Positions 8,441 to 18,576 of a stretch of DNA of 64,000 bases are shown here, one piece after another. Origin of the DNA: Methylorubrum sp. B1-46. Its GTDB lineage: Bacteria; Pseudomonadota; Alphaproteobacteria; Rhizobiales; Beijerinckiaceae. Below the pieces are notes generated by a model. That model was not told where the DNA came from. It ran no database searches and saw only the letters and a program-made list of their open reading frames with translations. The position numbers and the translations under genes are program-made. Positions within the stretch are counted from its first letter, which is position 1, and each line of letters begins with the position of its first letter. The stretch covers positions 3,053,001-3,117,000 of the forward strand of contig NZ_CP088247.1 of NCBI RefSeq assembly GCF_021117295.1, in the 5' to 3' direction.

Positions 8441-10681
8441 ATGGATATCCGCCAGCAGCTTCTCGCCGCCTTCGAGATCGAGCACCGCGAGCATCTCGAC
8501 GCGATCCGCACCGCGCTCGCCGCGGAGGGGCCGGTCGATTGGCACGACGTGTTCCGCCGGGCCCACAGCCTGAAGGGCGCGGCTCGCGCCGTCGACCTGC
8601 CTCCGGTGGAAGCGGTCTCGCACCAGTTGGAGACCCTGTTCGAGCGCATCAGCGCCGGGCAGCGCCCGCTCGACCGCGAGGCGCGGGCCGCGACCCATCT
8701 CGCCCTCGACCGGATCGAGGCCTTTGTCGCCGCGAGCGCGAGCGGGGCGGCGAGCATGCCCGAGGATGCGCTGGCGGCGCTGAATGCCTGCCTCGATCCC
8801 GGCGCGCCGGCTGTCTCGGCGACGGCTCAGGCTCCGCCGTCGGCCGCGGTACCTCCGACGCCGGCCATACCGCCCGCGCCCGCGAGCGAACCGTCCAGCG
8901 AGCCCGCGCAGTCCGTGCTGCGCATTCCCGCCTCCGCGGTCGAATCGTTGTCGCGGGCGAGCCACGGGCTCTGGGCGGCGCTGCCGGCCCAGGGGAGCGT
9001 CGGCGAGCGCATCGCGCGGCTGTCGGCGAACGCGAATGCGCTTCGACGGCGGACCGAGGCCGTCCGCCGCGTATCCGTTTCCCCTCCCGCCGCTGCGGAG
9101 GCGTCCGAGATGGCCGCGCTGCGCCAGGGGCTGGCCGAGGTCGAGACCGGTTTGGCGGCGCTAGCCCGTGAGGCCGCCGACCTCGCGCAGGGGCACAAGG
9201 CCGCGGTTCTTTCCGTCGAGACGGCGGCCCGCCGGCTGCGTGAGGAGACCGAACGCCTCGCGCTGGTGCCCGCCGAGACGGTGTTCGGCGGTCTCGCCCG
9301 CGCTGTGCGGGACCTCGCACGCGCCGACGGACAGGAGGTGGACGTCACCACGCGCGGGCTCGACGTGCCGGTCGACCGGGCGATGCTTCAGGCGCTCAAG
9401 GATCCGGTGCTGCACGCCTTGCGCAACGCGCTGAGCCACGGCGCCGAGAGCCCGGAGATCCGGCAGCGGCGGGGCAAGCCTGCTGCTCTCGCGATCATGC
9501 TCACCGTCGAGGCGCAGGGCGGACGGCTGGTGCTCGGCATTCATGACGACGGGCGGGGCCCGGACCTCGCGGCGATCGAGGCGACGGGCCGCGAGCGCGG
9601 ACTGATCGCGCCGGGCGAGAACCTGGAGGCCGAGGCGCTGCTCGCGCTGCCGTTCGAGCCGGGCTTCTCCACCGCCGGGGCGGTCGATGCGCTGTCGGGC
9701 CGCGGGATGGGCCTATCGGTGGTGGCCGAGGTCGCCCGCACCCTGCACGGCCAAGTGCAGCTCGCCCGCCGCCAGCCGCACGGCACCTCGTTGATCCTCA
9801 CCCTGCCGCTCTCGGCCGCCCGGCGCCCGGTGGTGATCGTCACCGCCGGCGGGAGCCGGTTCGCCCTGCCGAGCGGATCCGCGGAGGCGCTCACGCGGCT
9901 CGATCCCTCGGCGCTCTCCACCGTTGCGGGCCGCCCGGTCGCGCAGGTGGCGGGTGAGGGCGGCGAGGACGTGACGCTGCCGGTCGCCGAACTCGGCGAC
10001 CTGCTCGGCCTCGGCGTGGGCCGCGCGGAGGGGGGAACGATCCCGGTCGTGCGTCTGCGCGGCACCCGCGGGCGCTGCCTGCTCGCCGTCGATCGCCTGG
10101 AGGAAGTGCGCACGCTCCTCGTCCTGCCGCCCCCCCCGATCGGCAGCGATCCGGCGCTCGTGACCGGAACCGTGATCCTCGGCACCGACACCCCCGCCCT
10201 GGTGCTCGACCCCGACGGACTCATCGACCGGATCGGCCGCGCCGGCCCACGGGCCATGCGGCATCCGACGAAAGGAGCGGAGGACGGCAGCGGAACGATC
10301 TCGGAAAAGCGACGTTCGACGATTCTTGTCGTGGACGACTCGATCACGACCCGCACCCTGGAGAAGAGCATCTTGGAAGCGGCGGGCTACCGCGTGATCG
10401 TCTGCGTCGACGGGCAGGAGGCGCTCGACCGCCTGCGGGCGCGGATCGAACCCGTCGACCTCGTGGTCGCCGACGTCGAGATGCCGCGGCTGACCGGCTT
10501 CGGCCTCGTCGAGGCGCTGCGGGCCGAGGAGGACTTCGCGCGGCTCCCCATCGTGCTGATGACGTCGCGCGGCGACGAGGAGGATGTGGCGAGAGGGTTG
10601 GAACTCGGCGCCGACGCCTACCTGACCAAGCAGAAATTCGATCAGCGCGAACTCCTGGATACCATCGGTCAGTTGCTGTGA
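8441..10681 (+). CDS. cheA: CheA histidine kinase with C-terminal receiver (WspE-like)
   Basis: A 746-residue hybrid kinase. The P1 (Hpt) domain carries the phosphoacceptor His42 in AHSLKGAAR. A Pro/Ala-rich linker (about 130-165) follows. The ATP-binding domain has an N-box near 325 (LHALRNALSHGAESPEI), G1 DDGRGPD and G2 GRGMGLSVV. A CheW-like P5 domain (about 460-600) leads to a receiver with acceptor Asp678 (VVADVEMPRLTG). No obvious P2 domain is seen. CheA-REC fusions are typical of Wsp, Frz and Che3-type systems, where the attached receiver is often a phosphate sink or modulator. The next gene starts inside its stop codon (GTGA). Confidence 0.95.
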   Translation: MDIRQQLLAAFEIEHREHLDAIRTALAAEGPVDWHDVFRRAHSLKGAARAVDLPPVEAVSHQLETLFERISAGQRPLDREARAATHLALDRIEAFVAASASGAASMPEDALAALNACLDPGAPAVSATAQAPPSAAVPPTPAIPPAPASEPSSEPAQSVLRIPASAVESLSRASHGLWAALPAQGSVGERIARLSANANALRRRTEAVRRVSVSPPAAAEASEMAALRQGLAEVETGLAALAREAADLAQGHKAAVLSVETAARRLREETERLALVPAETVFGGLARAVRDLARADGQEVDVTTRGLDVPVDRAMLQALKDPVLHALRNALSHGAESPEIRQRRGKPAALAIMLTVEAQGGRLVLGIHDDGRGPDLAAIEATGRERGLIAPGENLEAEALLALPFEPGFSTAGAVDALSGRGMGLSVVAEVARTLHGQVQLARRQPHGTSLILTLPLSAARRPVVIVTAGGSRFALPSGSAEALTRLDPSALSTVAGRPVAQVAGEGGEDVTLPVAELGDLLGLGVGRAEGGTIPVVRLRGTRGRCLLAVDRLEEVRTLLVLPPPPIGSDPALVTGTVILGTDTPALVLDPDGLIDRIGRAGPRAMRHPTKGAEDGSGTISEKRRSTILVVDDSITTRTLEKSILEAAGYRVIVCVDGQEALDRLRARIEPVDLVVADVEMPRLTGFGLVEALRAEEDFARLPIVLMTSRGDEEDVARGLELGADAYLTKQKFDQRELLDTIGQLL

Positions 10682-11759
10682 ACGGAGGGGCTGAGAATCC
10701 GCGCGTGCGCGTTCTGGTTGTCGAGGATTCGCTCGTGGTGCGGATCCTCCTCACCCACATCATCGCCCGCGATCCGCGCCTGGAACTGGCCGGCGCGGTC
10801 GAATCCGGCGAGGCGGCGCTGGCGGCGATCGAGACCGTGCGGCCGGACGTGATCTCCATGGACATCCGCCTGCCCGGCATCGACGGGCTGGAGACGACGC
10901 GCAGGATCATGGCGAGCCGGCCGACCCCGATCGTGGTGATCGCCGATTCGGTCGAGGATTCCTCGCTCAAGATTTCGATGAACGCCCTGCGGGCCGGCGC
11001 TCTCTCCGTGGTGGAGAAGCCGGTGGCCACCACCAATGACGGTTACGAAGCGGTCGCGGGCCAGATCTGCACCCAATTGCGCATCATGGCCGCCGTACCG
11101 GTGATCCGCCGCCGGCCGATCGGCGCGGAATGGAGCGCGCGCAAGTCCGCCTCCGCACCGGAGCTGCCGCTCCTCTCGGAACCGGGGGCCGCGCCGAGCG
11201 TGCTGGCGGTCGCCGCCTCCACCGGCGGCCCGCCCGCGCTCGCCAAGGTGATCGGCGGCCTCGCGGCGGATTTCCCGCTCCCCGTTCTGCTCGTCCAGCA
11301 TATGGGCGCGGCCTTCATGGACGGCTTCGCGAGTTGGCTCGACGGCGTGGTGCCGCTGGCCGTCAACGTGGCGCGGGACGGGCAGACGATGCAGCCCGGC
11401 CACGTCTACGTCGCGCCGGGCGACCGGCATCTCGAACTCGGCGCGAGCGGCATGCTGCGGGTCAGCGACGCCGCGCCCGTCGGCGGCCAGCGCCCGGCCG
11501 CGACCGTTCTGTTCCGCTCCGTCGCCCGGCAGGCTGGGGCGCAGGGCATTGGCGTGCTCCTCACCGGGATGGGCGAGGACGGCGCGCAGGGCCTGCTCGA
11601 TATGCGAAAGGCCGGCGCCGCCACGGTGGCCGAGCACGAGAGCAGCGCCGTCGTCTACGGCATGCCCGCGGCGGCGGTGCGCCTCAACGCAGCCGCCCGC
11701 GTGCTGCCCGTCGATCAGGTGGCGCCCCATCTCGTGCGGCTCGCACAGAGGAAGCCGGC

Positions 11760-11763
<4 letters not shown>
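10678..11763 (+). CDS. cheB: CheB protein-glutamate methylesterase (WspF-like)
   Basis: A 361-residue two-domain protein from a GTG overlapping the cheA stop. The receiver (about residues 10-130) has acceptor Asp in ISMDIRLPGIDG. The methylesterase domain (about 170-355) has the catalytic Ser in VAASTGGPPAL, His in LVQHMG and Asp in LTGMGEDG. CheB removes methyl groups from receptor glutamates when phosphorylated by CheA, giving adaptation opposite to CheR. Operon position and length agree with WspF or CheB3. All catalytic residues are present. Confidence 0.95.
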
Positions 11764-13477
<1,714 letters not shown>

Positions 13478-13481
<4 letters not shown>

Positions 13482-15346
13482 GCAAAGGCACGATCCTGGC
13501 CGTCGATGACGAGCCGGACATCCTGATCGCTCTGGAGGATTTGTTCGAGGACGAGTACCGGGTGCTCACCTCGGCCAAACCCGAGGAGGCGCTCGACATC
13601 CTGCGCGCCGATCCCGACATCGCCGTCGTGGTTTCCGATCAGCGCATGCCGGGCATGACCGGCGACGCCCTGCTGGCCGAGGCGCGGAGCTTCCACGAGG
13701 CGCAGGCCATCCTGCTCACCGGCTACGCCGACATCTCGGCGGTGATCGCGGCGCTCAACCGCGGCGGCATCATCGGCTACGTCGCCAAGCCCTGGGATCC
13801 GACCCTGCTGCGCGCCACGGTGCGCAACGCCTACGAGCGCCACCGCCTGGGCCGGGATCTGGCCACCGAACGCGCTCTGCTGCGCGGGTTGCTCGACCAC
13901 GCCGAGGAAGCGATCTCCTTCAAGGACGCGAAGGGCCGCTTCGTGCGCCTCAACGCGCGCAAGGCCGGCCTCGTCGGCAGCACGGTCGAGGCCTGCCTGG
14001 GCCGCACCGAGATCGAGGTCGCAGACACAGCCGAGGCCCGCGAGGCAGAGGGTGTGGACCGCCGCGCGATCGCCGCCGGAGAGGCAGGATCGACGGTGAC
14101 CGCCCGCGGTGCGCTCGGCGCGGAGCGCTGGTCGCACATTATCCGCGTGCCGATCCGCGGCGGCGCCGGCGAGGTGACGCATCTCGCCACGATCGAGCGG
14201 GACGTGACCGAGCAGAAGAGCCTTGAGGCACGCCTGCGCCAGTCCGACAAGATGCAGGCGCTCGGCACGCTGGCCGGCGGCATCGCCCACGATTTCAACA
14301 ACCTGCTTACCGCCATCCTCGGCAGCCTCGAACTGGTCGGCCCGAAGATCGCCGACCAGCCGCGGGTCAAGCGCCTCGTCGACAACGCCACCGGCGCGGC
14401 GCAGCGCGGCTCGGCCCTCACCAAACGGCTCCTGAGCTTCAGCCGCTCCAACGACGCTCATGCCCGGCCCGTGGACCCGAATGCGCTGATCGAGGGCATG
14501 AGCGCGCTGTTCGGCTCGAGCCTCGGCAGCCTCGTGCGGGTCGAGCGCGATCTTGAGCCCGACATGCCCTTCGCGATGGTCGATCCCGACCAGCTCGAAC
14601 TGGCCGTGCTCAACCTCTGCATCAACGCCCGGGACGCGATGCCGGACGGCGGCACCGTCACCATCTCGACCCGCCGCGCCGAGATCCACGACGATCCGGA
14701 TCTCAAGCCGGGCACCTACGCCGTCCTCACCGTCGCCGACGAGGGCACCGGCATCCCGCCGGAAATCCTGGAGCGGGTCTGCGAACCGTTCTTCACCACC
14801 AAGGCGGTGGGGCAGGGGACGGGCCTCGGGCTTGCCATGGTGTTCGGCCTCGCCCAGCAGGCGGGCGGGCGCCTGCGCATCACCAGCGAGGTCGGGCAGG
14901 GTACCCGGATTGAGCTCGCCCTGCCGCGCGCCGTCGGCACCATCGAGGGTACGGAACCGGAGGTCGTGCCCGTGGTGCCACCCGCGGCAAGTCCGGCACG
15001 CATCCTCGTGGTCGACGACGACCCGGAGGTTCGGCACGTCACCGCTTCCTTCCTCAACGATTTCGGTTACTCCGAGACGGAGGCGCCCGACGGCCGCAGC
15101 GCCCTAGCCCTGCTCGAACAGGGGCACAGCTTCGACCTCGTCGTGGCCGATCTCGCCATGCCGGGCATGACCGGCGTCGAGCTCGCCAGCGCGATCCGGC
15201 AGCGCTTCGCCGGCCTGCCGGTGTTGCTGCTGACGGGCCATGCCGAGGCCGTTCAGATCCCGGAGGATCTGCCGGTGATGACGAAGCCCTTCGCCTCCGC
15301 GGAACTCGCCGCCCGCGTGTCGCAGCTCCTCGAAGCGGCGGTCTGA
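13478..15346 (+). CDS. REC-PAS-histidine kinase-REC hybrid
   Basis: A 622-residue soluble hybrid kinase with its ATG overlapping the previous stop. Order: receiver (about 4-120, Asp54 in VVVSDQRMPGMTG), PAS (about 135-250, EEAISFKDAKGRFVRLNARK), HisKA with His271 (GIAHDFNNLLTAILGS), ATPase (GTGIPPEI, GQGTGLGLAMVF), and a C-terminal receiver with Asp558 (VVADLAMPGMTGVEL). The HDFNN H-box type commonly accompanies a C-terminal receiver. It is the last gene of the operon and, with the preceding kinase, occupies the place where Wsp clusters encode the diguanylate cyclase WspR. No DNA-binding output domain is present, so a downstream Hpt or regulator must lie elsewhere. Confidence 0.9.
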
Positions 15347-15712
15347 CCTCCGGATCCGGCGGCGCCTCGTAGGCCGAGCTGCACACGCGCGCCGGCCTGG
15401 CGCAACCGATAGCTGCACCCTCACCGCCGTTCATCTGGCTCCCGGCGCCGAGGCCGAACCCGGCCGCTGGATGCGGTGACATGCTATAGTGTTGCACTTC
15501 GGGGGCGTTTTGATTTCGTCACGCAAGGTGGCGACATTGATTTACGGTTCTAAAGAAGACTTCGATGCCCGGCTTGACCTGTGATACCGCGGCCACGTCT
15601 GCGAAAGACTTGCGCGTAAGGATTGCACTCCGCTCGCCTTCAGAGGAAGATGATCCTGCGCCGTTCCGCTTCGGCGCGCGAAGTTTTCTCTCAACGAAGA
15701 AGGATGGCTCCG
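15347..15712. other. Intergenic region upstream of metallothionein
   Basis: About 365 bases with no supported gene; competing frames on both strands are shadow-like. It should hold the metallothionein promoter. I could not identify a clear SmtB/ArsR-type 12-2-12 inverted repeat. The stretch 15480-15560 is relatively AT-rich. Confidence 0.4.
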
Positions 15713-15886
15713 ATGGCGAGCGTCGATGTCGAGATGGTGAAGTGCGCGTGCCCGGACTGCGTGTGCGTGGTCTCGCTCTCCAAGGCAGTCACCCGCGATG
15801 ACAAGGCTTTCTGCTGCGACGAGTGCGCCGACGGCCATCCGGATCATACCGGCTGTGATCATGCCGGCTGCGCCTGCCACGGCTGA
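15713..15886 (+). CDS. Bacterial metallothionein (SmtA/BmtA family)
   Basis: A 57-residue Cys/His protein that binds zinc, cadmium or copper in the cytoplasm. It begins MASVDVEMVKCACPDCVC and ends CDHAGCACHG. The spacing of KCACxxCxC, the central CCDECADGH and the terminal GCxHxGCxCHG match cyanobacterial SmtA closely; there are 11 cysteines. AAGAAGG lies about 10 bases before the ATG at 15713; an ATG at 15704 in the same frame is too close to that site. It is convergent with the WD40-cytochrome gene, 24 bases away. No adjacent ArsR/SmtB repressor is present. Confidence 0.92.
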   Translation: MASVDVEMVKCACPDCVCVVSLSKAVTRDDKAFCCDECADGHPDHTGCDHAGCACHG

Positions 15887-15910
15887 CTTTCCGGATTCGG
15901 CCGCGGCGAA

Positions 15911-17221
15911 TCAGTTCGGCGCGGTCGTCCCCGCCTTGGTCTCCGACGCGCCCGTCGCCTTGGCGAGGAAGCGCATGAGCGCCTCGCGGTCCTCGGCGCT
16001 GTTGATCGTCTGCTCAGGCATGCGTGTGCCCGGCGTGTAGCGCGCGGGCCCGACCTCGAATAGGCGGGCAACCGTCTCCGGGGTCCAGACGATGTCCATG
16101 CCCCGCAGCGCCTCGGAGTAGCGATAGCCCGGAATGGCGGCGATGCGCCGGCCGAAGATGCCCGCGAGCGTCGGACCGGCGCGGGGTGGTTCGTCGGGGG
16201 TCAGAGTGTGGCAGGCCACGCAGGCGCGGAACACCTCCGCGCCGCGCTCGCCATGGAAGGCCGCCAGCACATCCGCCGGCCGGGGCATGGCGAGTGGACC
16301 GATCGGCTCGCCGTTGCTCGCGTTCCAGCGCCGCACGAGGCGGTCGCCGCCGCCGGTGACGAGTTCGCTCCCGTCCGGCCGCCACGCCACCGACCAGACC
16401 GGCAGGCCCGGCCCGACAAGGTTGAACAGGACCTTCCGGCCGGCCCGGTCGATCATCGCGACGGTTCCGCCAGCGCTGGCTGCGGCGATCCGGGTGCCGT
16501 CGGGGGAGGGCGACAGCGCGATCACCGGCGCGGGCCCGAGTTCGACCTGCCCCCGCTCGCGCCCGTCGCGTCCGAGAAACCGCACCGTCGCATCCGCCCC
16601 CGCCGCAGCGATCTCGCCGTCGGCGGTGACGGCCAGCGCGCTGAGCGCGCTCGGCAGCGTCGCCGACGTGACGGGCTGGCCGTCCTCCGTCCAGATCCGC
16701 ACGCTCGCATCGGCTCCGGCCGTGACGAGCCCGCCATCGGGCAGGAAGGCAACCGCGTTGACGTTGCCCTTGTGTCCCTCAAGAATTCGCGCCGGGCCTC
16801 CCGCGAGCGGCCAGATTCGCGCGGTGCCGTCCCAGGCGGCGGACGCCAAAGCCGCGCCGTCGGGCGACACGGCAAGGCTTGCGACCGGGCCGGCATGCCC
16901 TTCGAGAACGCGTTCCGGCTCGGTCTGACCGAGCCGCCACAGAGCGATGCGGCCGTCCTCCGACCCGCTGGCGAAGCGGCCGTCGGGCAGGGTGGCCACC
17001 GCGTTCACCGCACCGTCGTGGAAGCGCAGGACATTCAGGGCCGCGCCGGTGTCGAGCCCCCAGACGATCGCCGCCTGATCGAAGCCGCCCGAGACCGCGA
17101 GCCGGCCGTCGCCGGTGATCGCGAGCGCCCGCACCGGCCCGCCGTGACCGCGCATCTGCGCCACCGCCGGCAGCGCGAGCAGCAGGGCAGCGATCACTCC
17201 GACAAACTGCGTCACCCGCAT
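15911..17221 (-). CDS. Secreted WD40-repeat protein fused to c-type cytochrome
   Basis: A 436-residue protein starting MRVTQFVGVI with a signal peptide ending at AVAQ. Residues about 22-325 are tandem WD40 repeats (for example GHGGPVRALAITGDGRLAVS, GHAGPVASLAVSPDGAALAS), enough for one beta-propeller. Residues about 335-425 are a class I cytochrome c with the haem motif CVACH and distal Met in GTRMPEQTI. The protein is periplasmic and probably passes electrons while docked to a partner through the propeller. It is divergent from the MoeA-family genes (about 250 bases apart), so a link with a molybdenum or tungsten oxidoreductase is tempting, but no such enzyme is in the window. Confidence 0.9.
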   Translation of the reverse strand: MRVTQFVGVIAALLLALPAVAQMRGHGGPVRALAITGDGRLAVSGGFDQAAIVWGLDTGAALNVLRFHDGAVNAVATLPDGRFASGSEDGRIALWRLGQTEPERVLEGHAGPVASLAVSPDGAALASAAWDGTARIWPLAGGPARILEGHKGNVNAVAFLPDGGLVTAGADASVRIWTEDGQPVTSATLPSALSALAVTADGEIAAAGADATVRFLGRDGRERGQVELGPAPVIALSPSPDGTRIAAASAGGTVAMIDRAGRKVLFNLVGPGLPVWSVAWRPDGSELVTGGGDRLVRRWNASNGEPIGPLAMPRPADVLAAFHGERGAEVFRACVACHTLTPDEPPRAGPTLAGIFGRRIAAIPGYRYSEALRGMDIVWTPETVARLFEVGPARYTPGTRMPEQTINSAEDREALMRFLAKATGASETKAGTTAPN

Positions 17222-17469
17222 CGCCAACCCACCTTGCTTCCGCGCGGTGGACCATAGGCGAGAGGCCGGGGCCGTGTCCGCCCGCGCGGGTGAGAGTTTC
17301 TGTCTCATGCGGCGGGCGGGAAGAGCACCGAATGGACACCAGCGAACCTTGATCCGCGACCGGCGATGGCGCATCGCTCACGGCGATGAGTCAGGATGAC
17401 ACCCCTCAGGTCATCACCATGGCGCGCACCGTACGGTCCGCACGCGCACGGCCGAGTCACGACTGAGCC

Positions 17470-18576
17470 ATGCGCACGCCCTCCGCCGCCCTGATTTCGC
17501 TGGCCGAAGCCCTTGCCGGGCTGCGCAGCCTCGCCGCACCGGTCGCGCCGCGAACCGTTTCGCTGGTCGAGGCGCATGGAGGCATCGCCGCGGCGACGGC
17601 TCACGCCTCCCGAGCCATCCCGCCCCAACGCACCGCCCTGCGCGATGGCTTCGCGGTGGAGGCTGCCGCGATCGGCGGCGCCTCGCCCTACGCACCGGTG
17701 ATGCTGCCGCGCCCGCCCGTCTGGGTTGAGGCCGGCGACGCCATGCCGCTCGGCACCGACGCTGTGCTGCCCGCCGAAGGGCTGGAAGGCCGCGACGCCG
17801 TCGCCGAGATCGGCGCGGGCGAAGGCACCCGCGCACCGGGCGACGATGGGTCCGAAGGCGATATCCTCCTCGCGGCGGGCGAGCGGGTCACGCCGCGCCA
17901 TTGCCTCGCGCTCGCCGCCGCGGATGTTCGCAATGTCGCGATCCGCACGCCTCGAATCCGCCTGATCGCGACGGGCGCGCCCGAGCCGGATGCGCTGTCG
18001 CCGACGCTCGTTGCCCTGATTGGAGCTTCCGGCGCAGCCGCCGAAATGGTCGCGGTGCCGGACGACCCGGAGCCGATCGCAAGGGCCATCGCCGCCGAGG
18101 GGGCCGACGCGATCTTCGTCCTCGGCGGCACCGGCTTCGGCCGCAGCGACCGCAGCGCCGAAGGGCTGGCCGAGGCAGGCCGCGTGCTTGCCCACGGCCT
18201 TGCCCTGCGCCCCGGCGAGACGGCGGGATTTGGCGAGACGGGGGGACGGCCGGTGCTGCTCCTGCCCGGACGGCCCGACGCAGCGCTCGCCGCCTTCCTG
18301 GCTCTCGGCCGCCCGCTGATCGCCGCCTTGGCCGGAGCGACCTTGGCCGAGGCTGTCGAATGGACGCCGCGAACCGGCACGCTCCGGCGCAAGATCACAT
18401 CTACCGTCGGCCTTTCTGAGATCGTCTACCTTCGCCGCTACGGATCGGAGATCGAACCGCTCGGCGGGGCCGATCTGCCGTTGCGGCGGTTGATCGAGGC
18501 GGACGGCGCCGTGCTGGTGCCGCCGGAGCGGGAGGGTTATCCCGCGGGCAGCGAGGTCGAGGTGGTGCCGCTGTGA
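17470..18576 (+). CDS. MoeA-like molybdopterin-binding protein, divergent
   Basis: A 368-residue protein aligned to the MoeA family, which inserts molybdate or tungstate into molybdopterin. Family marks are present but weakened: RTALRDGFAVE in place of the usual AMDGYA, GDAMPLGTDAVLPAEG, FVLGGTGFGRSDRS in place of GGVSxGxxD, and LLLPGRPDAALAAF in place of GLPGNP. It opens a run of four plus-strand cofactor genes and overlaps the next by GTGA. It may be a paralogue specialised for metal choice, or a non-catalytic partner. Family assignment is firm; activity is uncertain. Confidence 0.8.
   Translation: MRTPSAALISLAEALAGLRSLAAPVAPRTVSLVEAHGGIAAATAHASRAIPPQRTALRDGFAVEAAAIGGASPYAPVMLPRPPVWVEAGDAMPLGTDAVLPAEGLEGRDAVAEIGAGEGTRAPGDDGSEGDILLAAGERVTPRHCLALAAADVRNVAIRTPRIRLIATGAPEPDALSPTLVALIGASGAAAEMVAVPDDPEPIARAIAAEGADAIFVLGGTGFGRSDRSAEGLAEAGRVLAHGLALRPGETAGFGETGGRPVLLLPGRPDAALAAFLALGRPLIAALAGATLAEAVEWTPRTGTLRRKITSTVGLSEIVYLRRYGSEIEPLGGADLPLRRLIEADGAVLVPPEREGYPAGSEVEVVPL

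Noticed and set aside
6856..8757. Long minus-strand open frame of over 600 codons opposite the chemoreceptor
   Set aside because: It is the antisense shadow of the receptor and cheA coding sequence; the product has Arg/Gly/Leu-rich noise composition, while the plus strand shows intact family motifs.
15894..15912. GATTCG/CGAATC hairpin considered as terminator of the metallothionein gene
   Set aside because: Only a 6-bp stem without a T-run, overlapping the stop codon of the convergent cytochrome gene; too weak to call.
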